Of a stretch of DNA of 64,000 bases, positions 1 through 10,540 are shown one piece after another. Source of the DNA: Phytophthora colocasiae (lineage: Eukaryota; Oomycota; Peronosporomycetes; Peronosporales; Peronosporaceae); contig JAGKQI010000091.1 in NCBI GenBank assembly GCA_018806915.1, forward strand, positions 1,240,001 through 1,304,000. The letters run 5' to 3'. The translations under genes and the position numbers were made by a program. Numbering within the stretch: the stretch's first letter is position 1; each line of letters starts with the position of its first letter. The notes below the pieces were generated by a model. It worked only from the letters and a program-made list of their open reading frames with translations, was not told where the DNA came from and ran no database searches.

Positions 1-320
1 AGATCTGCGCTGTGCCTGGTTTGCTTCACCGGATTTCTCATCCTTTTTAGCGTCTTTCTTCGGCTTCGTACAGTTCTTGCGCCTGTGGCCTGCTTCACCG
101 CAGTTCCAACACTTGAACGTGAACGTCTTTTCCGTGAGTGACGTACTGCTTCCACGTATCACCTGCTCGCTTGTGCGTGTCGAGACGCTTCTCCAGTTCG
201 TACTGCGTCAGACTGCATCCGAACTCTTTCTTCAGATGTGCTGTGACTGCATCGTAGCTCGCGACTCCGTCGTCGGTGAAGTCGAAGTACGATCAGCTAG
301 CTGCGCCTTCGAGGAAGGTT
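1..320 (-). pseudogene. copia gag remnant (copy 1)
   Basis: Minus-strand frames read a retrotransposon nucleocapsid. The zinc knuckle CWNCGEAGHRRKNC (CX2CX4HX4C) lies at about 70-112, followed by a Lys/Asp-rich stretch. The part at higher coordinates reads as the C-terminal end of a copia gag core (YFDFTDDGVASYDAV, then a helix-rich stretch), but in another frame, so the gene is broken. It is cut by the window edge and duplicated at 5204-5525. The family is Ty1/copia. Confidence 0.7.
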
Positions 321-344
321 CAAGTACTAATGCCTTCAGCTGCC

Positions 345-700
345 TCGACCACGTCGATCCGTTATGGAACAAGGAGATTAACAAGTTTCTGCTAGAGTTG
401 GGTTTCACACGCAGTAAACTGGATCCGCGCCTCTACAGTTGCCGCCGCAACGGGAAGTTGATCGTGCGGACTTTATGTCGACGATATTGTTCTCGTGGGC
501 GAGGATGATGCTGACAGTGACTGGGTTATGCATCAGTTTGGAGAGAAGTTCGACATCAAGGACATGGGCGACGCTACCAAGTGCCTTGGGATCTGCATCG
601 AGCGTGATGACAGCGGCATCTTTCTGCACCAACTCCATGATTACACAAGTAACCTCCAATTTTCAATTATTGATAGTTCGCGATTTGCTGCCCAGAACTG
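345..700 (+). pseudogene. copia reverse transcriptase fragment (copy 1)
   Basis: Two overlapping plus-strand frames give a Ty1/copia RT (RVT_2) segment. It reads WNKEINKFLLELGFTRSKLD, then, after a frame break near 468, the catalytic box YVDD at 474-485 followed by DIVLVGEDD and DMGDATKCLGI. It lies in the opposite orientation to the adjoining gag remnant, so the copia element was rearranged before the segment duplicated. The thumb and RNase H parts are missing. Confidence 0.8.
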
Positions 701-1135
701 AGATGCCCCCTCCTGCAGTGACAGGTTGTACGGGTGGTGTGTCTGCTCGCCTTGCTGCTGGAGCATCTGCGAGGCTGCCATGAAGGAGAAGGCGCAGAGA
801 ATGAAGACTAGAGTACACCCATGTCGGCGTCATCAAGCTCTTCGCAAAGCCTTCGTCCGTGTGTTCATTTACCTCCAGACAGGCAGAATAAAGGGAAGCC
901 TACTACTGTGCGCCAACAATAAGCTTTTACAGCTTTGCCCAGATATTTCGGAAAATGGAAGACGTGTGTTGGATATGTAGCTAGTCTCTGCGTGGAAGAA
1001 TGAGCTCACTAACTGGTGTGATGCTACTATAACTACACCTTCTCGTAATGCAACAGGATCTTCCGTAGGCGCTCGAGCTATAGCCTGTAGGGCATCCTGG
1101 AGTTGTGGTTGGTCAGTCTGAAGGACTCCTTGTAA
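701..1135. other. Unassigned spacer between RT fragment and piggyBac remnant (copy 1)
   Basis: No convincing coding frame, tRNA or terminal repeat was found here. It should contain the 3' end of the piggyBac element, but I could not find the matching inverted repeat next to a TTAA. The same sequence recurs at 5905-6339. Confidence 0.5.
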
Positions 1136-3054
1136 TGGAAGCTGTAAAACATTCCACATGAAAGCCACGATCACACTTCACGCACCCGTACTTTGCTTTT
1201 CGTGAAGGCATGCCACGTATACTGCATAGATAGCAGGTCAACTTTCCATTGCTGTGTGGAGTTCGGGATTATCGCATGCAGCGATGTATCGCAACCAACA
1301 ACCTCGTCTAGCTCTTCAGCCCTCCGTTTCTGTTGGCGCCGTTCTCGCTGTTGCTTGGCAAATTTTTGGCAGCATGTGAGCGTATCAATCAGTGATCATT
1401 TGAATTCTCGGAGGGATACGGGTGTGCAAACGCGTTGATTACCGACAGGCTGAGCAGCCATGTGAAGACGGACATGCGCATGCGCTTCTCTCGGCGTCTT
1501 GCCGGATTCGTGCTGCGCAATTGATCAACTCTATCTACAGCGTTCATGAATTTGTTATAGACTCCAATCAGCGCAGAGGGCCACGAGTGGCGTACGATCC
1601 AAGATAGTTTCTCCAGTCCAACGCAGTAAAGGAACGGTGCCATGGCAACATTCTACAGCTTCAGGTAAATCTGACGGGAGCGTCGAGGCTGACATAGTTT
1701 TCTTCAGATCATTTGAGTAAAAGATGACGACCTTTCGGTCTTTGAACACGATATACCCAGCACGTTCAGCGTACATCAGTGTCGGCATGCACTCAGTGTG
1801 TTGGCGCTTCGGGAGTCTTTTCTGCTCCTTTTTATGAGCCCCTTCATTTTTCTTGTAGTTTGGCTCAGGGACTACCGCAGCAACGAGCTCCCACGATCCA
1901 CGGTTTTGAGTAGCTATTCGATCCACAGCAGCTTCAAGTGTCAGCTTGTTGAACTTGTCCACTAAGTTCAATCGTACAGTACCTAGTAATTTCACTTTCC
2001 CATCGGTAAACGCATTGATAGCTCGTGCGTAAGTGTGCCGGGTGTAGAAGTTGTCAGAGACGAGTAAGCGGTGGCCACTAGGTGATCGGAAATGTGCTGG
2101 TGTGATAGCCGGCCATGGCTATCCAGAGCGCTGTTGCTGCAATAAGAATGTCAGGGTGTGCCACCGTGTTCCACAACGGGGTTCTGAACGACGGAAATAC
2201 TTGCGTATAGCGCTCAGCAGGCGTAGTTTGTGTAGCATTACCGGAGCCATTATCCCAGAGCGAATGAACGTACAATGAATCCCAACCAACAACTGCGTAA
2301 AACCGCAGTCCGTACTTGTCTGGCTTGGAGGGTATGTAGGTCCTCGCGCGAGAGCGTGCTTTTGTTCGAACAGATATTTCATCAAGACTGCTCGCACCCA
2401 CTGGTACAGCAGTCTCGGCAAAACGCTTCTGGAAATGTTGCAATAGTCCTCTGCAGCGATAAAGTGGGTCTTTCACCGTTGCAAACGTCACCAAGCTTGG
2501 TGGATGCAGCTGCAATGCCGCTCGAATATGCTGGAAGCGATCTCGGGCCATAGTCTCTCTAAATGCTGGTTTCCCAAGAATTCGATCTCTCGACCAGTAG
2601 TCAGTGATGTCATTTAGCGGGCAGAGACTCATTGCCATCTCGAGCCCGATGTAAGCATTGATTTCGATCTCCGTCGCAGGTTTCTTTCCCTTCGCTTCAA
2701 GCTTAGTTGACGTCGACCGACGAATACTTTGACGCAGTGCTGGGATAACGAACAGAGCGAAAAGCCCATTCGAGCCATCCTTCTCGAAAGCACTTTTCTG
2801 ACTGTAGCATTCATTGCCAAGTGTAGACCGCTTCCGTCCTTTATAGTCTTGTAGTATGCGTTCTCTGCGAGCGTCGCTGATGTCGGAATCACTGCCGGTC
2901 GCGGCGCTTCCGCATGAACTGGCTGAGGTTGTGGGGCGGTTGCATGCTGAGTGTCAAATGCTACCTCTAAGTCGCTTAACCACCGTCTGACAGGTCTTCC
3001 TCCCACTGGTGAGTCTCCTCGCCGTCGCTCTCCGGTAACACCTTCATTCTCCAT
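1136..3054 (-). pseudogene. piggyBac-type transposase remnant (copy 1)
   Basis: This is the duplicate of the transposase described at 6340-8258, on the minus strand. The DDE core is split into two frames (2638-2078 and 1995-1555) because copy 1 carries one extra G near 2090 relative to copy 2. The downstream frames carry the VDRVDQLRS block (1643-1389) and the C-terminal Cys-rich finger (about 1243-1136). A functional transposase is very unlikely. Confidence 0.85.
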
Positions 3055-3282
3055 CTCGCTGTAGCTGGAAGAATTCGGAATGATAACCTCTACTGGACTT
3101 ATAATTTCATACAGCTGACGATTGGTCTCGCTGTGAGTGGCTGTCGTACAGGTCCACTTGGATCTACAAGTGACGGCTGCAACTTCACACTAGCCTCTGC
3201 GTAGAACTTTACCAAATCAAAGCATGTTGAAGGTGCTCTAACAGTGCTTCCTGGACACGCACGGACGTTCGTTGCTAAAGGG
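3055..3282 (-). mobile_element. piggyBac 5' terminal region and inverted repeat (copy 1)
   Basis: Read on the minus strand, TTAA (3286-3283) is followed by CCCTTTAGCAACGAACG, a typical piggyBac-like terminus (CCC directly after the TTAA target). The rest of the 230 bp is non-coding leader between the terminus and the putative transposase start. The TTAA belongs to the anticodon loop of the adjacent tRNA-Leu fragment. The opposite end of the element was not found. Confidence 0.75.
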
Positions 3283-3319
3283 TTAAGTCTGCCCCCTTAG
3301 ACCACTCGGGCAAGATACC
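3283..3319 (-). pseudogene. tRNA-Leu(UAA) 5' fragment, truncated at anticodon by piggyBac
   Basis: Only the 5' 37 nt remain: acceptor strand GGTATCT, D-arm and anticodon stem up to TTAA. One substitution (AGTCTG for AGTCCG on the plus strand) lies in the anticodon stem. The 3' half is replaced by the piggyBac terminus. Confidence 0.88.
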
Positions 3320-3532
3320 ACGCCAAACCCAACAAAAACACCTACCCCCGACGCACCCTTTTCTCGCCTTCCTTCCGATCGCGCTCTACCACATCGCCAC
3401 AGCCTCCTGCCTTCTCTTGCCACACACACACACACACACACACACACGATACAGTACGATACAGATACGACGCGCAGCGTATACTTATCACTCACCTCTT
3501 CAAGCTGCTGAGTTGCTGTCACGACAAGCAAA
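3320..3532 (-). repeat. Partial tRNA-Leu array unit (copy 1)
   Basis: This is spacer sequence of the array unit in minus orientation: the 100-bp tRNA leader, a CA run at 3421-3447, and the start of the unit body. It contains a small local duplication (GATACAGTACGATACAGATACG). The match stops at 3532, where the copia LTR region starts. Confidence 0.88.
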
Positions 3533-3956
3533 GGCCAAGCTAACGTGCAGCGGGGCTGCGTAGGTGTGCACGGCACAGAGGAAATTTAGTTGACTCGTAG
3601 AGTCCTGCTTACAAGGCACTAGCCTTCGGTTCTATACAAGAACCAAGTAGTGCACTAAATACGGGACCCACACAATCAGTGTCCCTATAATAAAGGAACT
3701 AACACTAATTATGTAAAATGCAAACTGATTTTATTGACTTTATTGCCCTAATCCTAAATGTAACGGATTTAGTATCTAACATACTAAATCCTAGTCAAAA
3801 TGTAATGTGTGGCTCTGAGCAACTGCCAACAAACGGCTACATATGTGACGTGTGAGAAACACGATGTGTCGTACACAGATATGTGACTTGTGCTTCCAGC
3901 CTATGTCTGCCACACTAATGTAGCCATAACGCACAGCGCCGTGTAACCCCGTTACA
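3533..3956 (-). repeat. copia long terminal repeat (3' LTR)
   Basis: On the minus strand the LTR begins TGTAACGGGGTTACA at 3956, immediately after a polypurine tract (GGTGGGGGAGGG, about 3957-3968). AT-rich sequence with two AATAAA motifs near 3745 (minus) fits the R/polyadenylation region. The far end is uncertain because no second LTR is present for comparison and the target duplication cannot be checked. The boundary at 3533 is only where the tRNA-unit match ends. Confidence 0.65.
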
Positions 3957-4298
3957 CCCTCCCCCACCAAACTGTGGATACACAGTATCTACAACTGCCG
4001 GCATAACTGCCTTGTCAAGGCCTGTCATCGGCAACTTTCCGAAAAAAGGAAATCTCTCAACGAGAGTGCGCGTGCGCGCTGGCTCAACGAGCACATTCTC
4101 CCATTCGCCCCAGCGAGCCTACCGCTCCTCGGGTGCCCCGTGTCCCGGCGTCTCCGCCTCAGCGCCTCCGCGCTTCCCTGCCTGAGCCTCCGGCTCCTCT
4201 CACGCTCTCCGTTTCGGAGTATTTCGCGGCTCATCGCCTTCGCTACGGAGCGATGTTCAAGGGCAGCCCGACTACAAGTGGTAGCGGTGGCTCGCCAT
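3957..4298 (-). other. copia internal region with polypurine tract; RT/RNase H missing
   Basis: The polypurine tract GGTGGGGGAGGG (minus) sits against the LTR. The rest is GC-rich with no recognisable domain. In an intact copia element this interval would hold RT and RNase H (about 2 kb), so the element has a large internal deletion or substitution. Confidence 0.5.
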
Positions 4299-5085
4299 TC
4301 AGTACACGACAGCGTCGCACGCGCGACCCGCGTCGCTCTCTTGATACTCGGCCACGGGAGCTGTCAGCTGTGTGTTATCCTTCTTGGTAGCTGTTGGCTG
4401 CGTGTCGTCGTCCTCACCGTGAAGCTGGCTCAATGTATTCTTTGTTTCTGCTTCGTTCACGTCCAGCTTGTCGATGTTCTGCACGTCAGCACTCACCACA
4501 ATTTTATGAGTACGTGGGATGAAGAGCCGATATCCCTTCTGCTCCTCGCTAATGCCGATCACCACCCTTTTTCAGCTCGGTGCTTCACGGAGGCTGCCTT
4601 CTTGTGAGCAATGGGCGTGGTACAGGTCCACATTTGGCGGTTTACCAGTGAGTATCTCCATCGGAGACTTGCTGTCCGCATTGGCCCTGGTCGGAAGGCG
4701 GTTCCGTATATACGATGCGTACTACACGACATCGCCCCAGTAGCGTTCCGGCAATCCTGACGCCCACAGCATTACTCGGCCTGAGTCCATCAAGGTCTGA
4801 TGCAAATGCTCGACCTTTCCGTTAGATGCGGAGTTGTCGGAAAGCGTAAGCTGTTGATTCATTCCGTGTCGCTTGCAGAATGTTACGAACTCTCGGCCTT
4901 AAAACTCACCCCCGCCATCCGATCGGACCACCTTGACCACTACACCATGCTGGCGTTTAAAATCTAGAATGAAGTTCATCAACTTGGCTGCAGCTTCACC
5001 CTTCGTCCTCAGTAGGTAAACGCAATTGAAGGATGAACCGTAGTTCACAATGTTCAGCATGTGCTTGTTGCCATTTGTGTCGGCA
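4299..5085 (-). pseudogene. copia integrase remnant
   Basis: Minus-strand frames read the copia integrase in the expected order with internal stops. They are KHMLNIVNYGSSF, VRSDGGGEF (DDE-core region), SNGKVEHLHQTLM (equivalent of the NGxAER region), YWGDVV*YASYIRNRLPT, SPMEILTGKPP, and the C-terminal block SEEQKGYRLFIPRTHKIVVS at 4565-4490. Stops and frame changes make it non-functional. The family is Ty1/copia. Confidence 0.82.
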
Positions 5086-5365
5086 GGGATGTGTCCGTAG
5101 CCCCAGAGTCAATCATCCAACTCGTGCATTTTGCTACTGCATGCGCCTGCTCTGCGGCGACCCACAACTCTGCTTTATCGCTGTCGTCCTGATTGTCCAC
5201 GGAAGATCTGCGCTGTGCCTGGTTTGCTTCACCGGATTTCTCATCCTTTTTAGCGTCTTTCTTCGGCTTCGTACAGTTCTTGCGCCTGTGGCCTGCTTCA
5301 CCGCAGTTCCAACACTTGAACGTGAACGTCTTTTCCGTGAGTGACGTACTGCTTCCACGTATCAC
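5054..5365 (-). pseudogene. copia gag C-terminus and protease start
   Basis: A 103-residue minus-strand frame runs from the nucleocapsid zinc knuckle CWNCGEAGHRRKNC (5315-5273) through a charged linker to WMIDSGATDT, the copia aspartic protease active site (D-S-G). The frame then breaks after about ten residues. It lies upstream of the integrase in normal copia order. Confidence 0.82.
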
Positions 5366-5525
5366 CTGCTCGCTTGTGCGTGTCGAGACGCTTCTCCAGT
5401 TCGTACTGCGTCAGACTGCATCCGAACTCTTTCTTCAGATGTGCTGTGACTGCATCGTAGCTCGCGACTCCGTCGTCGGTGAAGTCGAAGTACGATCAGC
5501 TAGCTGCGCCTTCGAGGAAGGTTCC
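5366..5525 (-). pseudogene. copia gag core remnant (copy 2)
   Basis: Minus-strand translation gives YFDFTDDGVASYDAV and a following helix-rich stretch ending near WKQYV, typical of the C-terminal part of copia gag. It is out of frame with the zinc-knuckle frame that follows. It ends abruptly at about 5525, where the opposite-strand RT fragment begins. Confidence 0.6.
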
Positions 5526-5548
5526 AAGTACTAATGCCTTCAGCTGCC

Positions 5549-5905
5549 TCGACCACGTCGATCCGTTATGGAACAAGGAGATTAACAAGTTTCTGCTAGA
5601 GTTGGGTTTCACACGCAGTAAACTGGATCCGCGCCTCTACAGTTGCCGCCGCAACGGGAAGTTGATCGTGCGGACTTTATGTCGACGATATTGTTCTCGT
5701 GGGCGAGGATGATGCTGACAGTGACTGGGTTATGCATCAGTTTGGAGAGAAGTTCGACATCAAGGACATGGGCGACGCTACCAAGTGCCTTGGGATCTGC
5801 ATCGAGCGTGATGACAGCGGTATCTTTCTGCACCAACTCCATGATTACACAAGTAACCTCCAATTTTCAATTATTGATAGTTCGCGATTTGCTGCCCAGA
5901 ACTGA
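5549..5905 (+). pseudogene. copia reverse transcriptase fragment (copy 2)
   Basis: Same segment as 345-700, with YVDD at 5678-5689 and the same frame break just upstream of it. It differs from copy 1 by one substitution (GGTATC against GGCATC near 5821) and a one-base indel at its left junction. Confidence 0.8.
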
Positions 5906-6339
5906 GATGCCCCCTCCTGCAGTGACAGGTTGTACGGGTGGTGTGTCTGCTCGCCTTGCTGCTGGAGCATCTGCGAGGCTGCCATGAAGGAGAAGGCGCA
6001 GAGAATGAAGACTAGAGTACACCCATGTCGGCGTCATCAAGCTCTTCGCAAAGCCTTCGTCCGTGTGTTCATTTACCTCCAGACAGGCAGAATAAAGGGA
6101 AGCCTACTACTGTGCGCCAACAATAAGCTTTTACAGCTTTGCCCAGATATTTCGGAAAATGGAAGACGTGTGTTGGATATGTAGCTAGTCTCTGCGTGGA
6201 AGAATGAGCTCACTAACTGGTGTGATGCTACTATAACTACACCTTCTCGTAATGCAACAGGATCTTCCGTAGGCGCTCGAGCTATAGCCTGTAGGGCATC
6301 TTGGAGTTGTGGTTGGTCAGTCTGAAGGACTCCCTTGTA
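5906..6339. other. Unassigned spacer (copy 2)
   Basis: This is the counterpart of 701-1135. No gene or terminal repeat was recognised. Confidence 0.5.
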
Positions 6340-8258
6340 ATGGAAGCTGTAAAACATTCCACATGAAAGCCACGATCACACTTCACGCACCCGTACTTTG
6401 CTTTTCGTGAAGGCATGCCACGTATACTGCATAGATAGCAGGTCAACTTTCCATTGCTGTGTGGAGTTCGGGATTATCGCATGCAGCGATGTATCGCAAC
6501 CAACAACCTCGTCTAGCTCTTCAGCCCTCCGTTTCTGTTGGCGCCGTTCTCGCTGTTGCTTGGCAAATTTTTGGCAGCATGTGAGCGTATCAATCAGTGA
6601 TCATTTGAATTCTCGGAGGGATACGGGTGTGCAAACGCGTTGATTACCGACAGGCTGAGCAGCCATGTGAAGACGGACATGCGCATGCGCTTCTCTCGGC
6701 GTCTTGCCGGATTCGTGCTGCGCAATTGATCAACTCTATCTACAGCGTTCATGAATTTGTTATAGACTCCAATCAGCGCAGAGGGCCACGAGTGGCGTAC
6801 GATCCAAGATAGTTTCTCCAGTCCAACGCAGTAAAGGAACGGTGCCATGGCAACATTCTACAGCTTCAGGTAAATCTGACGGGAGCGTCGAGGCTGACAT
6901 AGTTTTCTTCAGATCATTTGAGTAAAAGATGACGACCTTTCGGTCTTTGAACACGATATACCCAGCACGTTCAGCGTACATCAGTGTCGGCATGCACTCA
7001 GTGTGTTGGCGCTTCGGGAGTCTTTTCTGCTCCTTTTTATGAGCCCCTTCATTTTTCTTGTAGTTTGGCTCAGGGACTACCGCAGCAACGAGCTCCCACG
7101 ATCCACGGTTTTGAGTAGCTATTCGATCCACAGCAGCTTCAAGTGTCAGCTTGTTGAACTTGTCCACTAAGTTCAATCGTACAGTACCTAGTAATTTCAC
7201 TTTCCCATCGGTAAACGCATTGATAGCTCGTGCGTAAGTGTGCCGGGTGTAGAAGTTGTCAGAGACGAGTAAGCGGTGGCCACTAGGTGATCGAAATGTG
7301 CTGGTGTGATAGCCGGCCATGGCTATCCAGAGCGCTGTTGCTGCAATAAGAATGTCAGGGTGTGCCACCGTGTTCCACAACGGGGTTCTGAACGACGGAA
7401 ATACTTGCGTATAGCGCTCAGCAGGCGTAGTTTGTGTAGCATTACCGGAGCCATTATCCCAGAGCGAATGAACGTACAATGAATCCCAACCAACAACTGC
7501 GTAAAACCGCAGTCCGTACTTGTCTGGCTTGGAGGGTATGTAGGTCCTCGCGCGAGAGCGTGCTTTTGTTCGAACAGATATTTCATCAAGACTGCTCGCA
7601 CCCACTGGTACAGCAGTCTCGGCAAAACGCTTCTGGAAATGTTGCAATAGTCCTCTGCAGCGATAAAGTGGGTCTTTCACCGTTGCAAACGTCACCAAGC
7701 TTGGTGGATGCAGCTGCAATGCCGCTCGAATATGCTGGAAGCGATCTCGGGCCATAGTCTCTCTAAATGCTGGTTTCCCAAGAATTCGATCTCTCGACCA
7801 GTAGTCAGTGATGTCATTTAGCGGGCAGAGACTCATTGCCATCTCGAGCCCGATGTAAGCATTGATTTCGATCTCCGTCGCAGGTTTCTTTCCCTTCGCT
7901 TCAAGCTTAGTTGACGTCGACCGACGAATACTTTGACGCAGTGCTGGGATAACGAACAGAGCGAAAAGCCCATTCGAGCCATCCTTCTCGAAAGCACTTT
8001 TCTGACTGTAGCATTCATTGCCAAGTGTAGACCGCTTCCGTCCTTTATAGTCTTGTAGTATGCGTTCTCTGCGAGCGTCGCTGATGTCGGAATCACTGCC
8101 GGTCGCGGCGCTTCCGCATGAACTGGCTGAGGTTGTGGGGCGGTTGCATGCTGAGTGTCAAATGCTACCTCTAAGTCGCTTAACCACCGTCTGACAGGTC
8201 TTCCTCCCACTGGTGAGTCTCCTCGCCGTCGCTCTCCGGTAACACCTTCATTCTCCAT
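6340..8258 (-). pseudogene. piggyBac-type transposase remnant (copy 2)
   Basis: DDE_Tnp_1_7-family transposase on the minus strand in at least three frames. A putative N-terminus starts at 8258 (MENEGV). The core frame is open from 8157 to 6760 (466 codons; first internal ATG 7842) and includes YIGLEMAMSLCPLNDITDYW, SLDEISVRTKAR, a first catalytic-type Asp in VVGWDSLY and a second in LLVSDNFYT. The frame shifts near 6850 to VYNKFMNAVDRVDQLRS (third Asp; frame ends 6594), then again to a C-terminal Cys-rich finger CYLCSIRG...YGCVKC...FHVECF (about 6447-6340), as in piggyBac transposases. The frame breaks make activity unlikely. I considered introns, but the overlapping frames argue for indels. 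Confidence 0.87.
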
Positions 8259-8486
8259 CTCGCTGTAGCTGGAAGAATTCGGAATGATAACCTCTACTGG
8301 ACTTATAATTTCATACAGCTGACGATTGGTCTCGCTGTGAGTGGCTGTCGTACAGGTCCACTTGGATCTACAAGTGACGGCTGCAACTTCACACTAGCCT
8401 CTGCGTAGAACTTTACCAAATCAAAGCATGTTGAAGGTGCTCTAACAGTGCTTCCTGGACACGCACGGACGTTCGTTGCTAAAGGG
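8259..8486 (-). mobile_element. piggyBac 5' terminal region and inverted repeat (copy 2)
   Basis: Same terminus as in copy 1: CCCTTTAGCAACGAACG on the minus strand, directly after the TTAA at 8490-8487. Non-coding leader to the transposase. Confidence 0.75.
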
Positions 8487-8523
8487 TTAAGTCTGCCCCC
8501 TTAGACCACTCGGGCAAGATACC
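8487..8523 (-). pseudogene. tRNA-Leu(UAA) 5' fragment, truncated at anticodon by piggyBac
   Basis: Identical to the fragment at 3283-3319, including the anticodon-stem substitution. The piggyBac end abuts the TTAA of the anticodon loop CTTAAGA. Confidence 0.88.
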
Positions 8524-8623
8524 ACGCCAAACCCAACAAAAACACCTACCCCCGACGCACCCTTTTCTCGCCTTCCTTCCGATCGCGCTCTACCACATCG
8601 CCACAGCCTCCTGCCTTCTCTTG

Positions 8624-8727
<104 letters not shown>

Positions 8728-9099
8728 TACAGTACGATACGACGCGCAGCGTATACTTATCACTCACCTCTTCAAGCTGCTGAGTTGCTGTCACGACAAG
8801 CAAAACGGACAAGCCGACTCTCTGCATACCGTATGTGCGCCACGCCTGTTATGCATGTACTCCCCGAACAAGCTTCTAGTGCGTGCATCCACAGCTGCTG
8901 CAGACCAAAACTTCCCGCCCGAATAGCATCCGGCATCCAGAGTGCCTGTATGAAATAAATTAGCGTTGGTAAAACGCAGCAACAACCACCGCGAGCACAC
9001 TCCTGCCACCAGCAAGACGTACACATGGATTTCTCGCCTCGCTTCCCACGCCACCCTTTCAACAAGAGAAGCAAGCACGTGAAGAGGACGCAGTTGCGA

Positions 9100-9185
9100 T
9101 GGTATCTGTGGGGTTTGAACCCACGCAGACTGTAACGTCTAGCGGATCTTAAGTCCGCCCCCTTAGACCACTCGGGCAAGATACC
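9100..9185 (-). tRNA. tRNA-Leu(UAA)
   Basis: Standard 86-nt gene, the model for all copies below. The acceptor stem is GGTATCT/AGATACC with discriminator A. The D-loop carries CCGAGTGGTCTAAG, and a five-G run links D-arm and anticodon stem. The anticodon stem-loop is GCGGA-CTTAAGA-TCCGC (anticodon TAA, reads UUA). The long variable arm is the class II type, and the T-arm is GTGGG-TTCAAAC-CCCAC. No CCA is encoded, and internal A and B boxes are present. Confidence 0.93.
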
Positions 9186-9321
9186 ACGCCAAACCCAACA
9201 AAAACACCTACCCCCGACGCACCCTTGCCACCAGCAAGACGTACACATGGACTCCTCGCCTCGCTTACCACGCCACTCTTTCAACAAGAGAAGCAAGCAC
9301 GTGTGGAGGACGCAGTTGCGA

Positions 9322-9407
9322 TGGTATCTGTGGGGTTTGAACCCACGCAGACTGTAACGTCTAGCGGATCTTAAGTCCGCCCCCTTAGACCACTCGGGCA
9401 AGATACC
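9322..9407 (-). tRNA. tRNA-Leu(UAA)
   Basis: Standard copy with T-loop TTCAAAC. Its 3' flank joins the leader of the neighbouring tRNA after a deletion of most of the unit (ACGCACCC joined to TTGCCACCAGC near 9226). Confidence 0.93.
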
Positions 9408-9507
9408 ACGCCAAACCCAACAAAAACACCTACCCCCGACGCACCCTTTTCTCGCCTTCCTTCCGATCGCGCTCTACCACATCGCCACAGCCTCCTGCCT
9501 TCTCTTG

Positions 9508-9555
<48 letters not shown>

Positions 9556-10540
9556 TACAGTACGATACGACGCGCAGCGTATACTTATCACTCGCCTCTT
9601 CAAGCTGCTGAGTTGCTGTCACGACAAGCAAAACGGACAAGCCGACTCTCTGCATACTGCTGCAACGGATTCTACTAATACGCGTATGGACAATACGATC
9701 GTGCTTGATGCTTTCACGGTAGCCGGTGGAGAGGAAGGCACTTCACTCGGTGTAATAGTGTTTTCAAGGGGTGTATTTCGAAACATATCAATTTCATGTT
9801 GAGACGAAGTGAACGAGCTTATGTGCTCTACCGATGGCACATATTAGCTCCATTTTGGGGCTGGACACTGGTTGATTGTGGATCTACTGCCATAGCTACA
9901 ACTCTTACAGCGAGCACGTCGGTCTCGTGGGAAATACGTCCATCGATTAATTCCGTCATTCGTAGTCGTATTCTAGATATTATATTCGTGAAAAAGGTAG
10001 CAATCATGGGATGGTCACTTCACATGCGTGAATCTAGACTAATTTGACGAGGGTTGGTTACATGTATGTTCAAGCTGGTAGTGGACCACGATCTCATTGT
10101 AGGATTTCTTGCTAGGCTGACACAACAAAATAACTGGAGCCCCTGTGGCTTACTAACCAGTGTACGAGAGGTATGTCACAGTGGCCCCGACATAATTCTG
10201 TTACCTCCCACTGTAACCAAACTGGACGGGTTTCTCGACACGTCTTTCAAATGGACTCTCCCAGTTCGACTTCCTCATTTGATTAAACTACTACTTATAA
10301 AAGGGAAGATGCATTGTCTGCAAGATGCTGGAAGCTTCCAGAGTATCGGTATTGGCACCTCAAGATGAGTTTAGGAAACGCGGTGAACGTGGGGAATTTG
10401 AGAATTATTCAGCTATTAACACTGCATTTTCGATATTATCACGTTTCCAAACAAGAAGTTGAAATTGCAGCGGAGCATGGCCGATCAGTTATCTTAACCC
10501 CCCAACACTCACGCCATTTCTCGCCTCGTGTAAAGGCGTG

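Larger units (their letters stand above)
1..3532. repeat. Segmental duplication, copy 1
   Basis: Nearly identical to 5204-8804 at an offset of about 5203-5205. It contains a copia gag and RT remnant, a piggyBac remnant and a partial tRNA-Leu unit. Differences are few: single-base indels near 305, 1120 and 2090, a few substitutions, and a CA run of about 27 bp here against about 100 bp in copy 2. Copy 1 is cut by the left window edge and ends where a copia LTR begins. Confidence 0.93.

Noticed and set aside
9100..9185. tRNA-Ser or suppressor tRNA
   Set aside because: A long variable arm is shared by Leu and Ser, but the anticodon TAA reads UUA (Leu). It is not complementary to a stop codon.
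9830..9930. Possible zinc-knuckle or second transposase remnant (ARCKSCSYGS...NQCPAPKW, minus strand)
   Set aside because: The frame is broken within 40 residues and no neighbouring motifs fit a known family, so it is too weak to call.
10054..10368. 104-residue frame in the unique island
   Set aside because: It has no recognisable domain or composition signal. Length is within chance expectation for open frames in this sequence.
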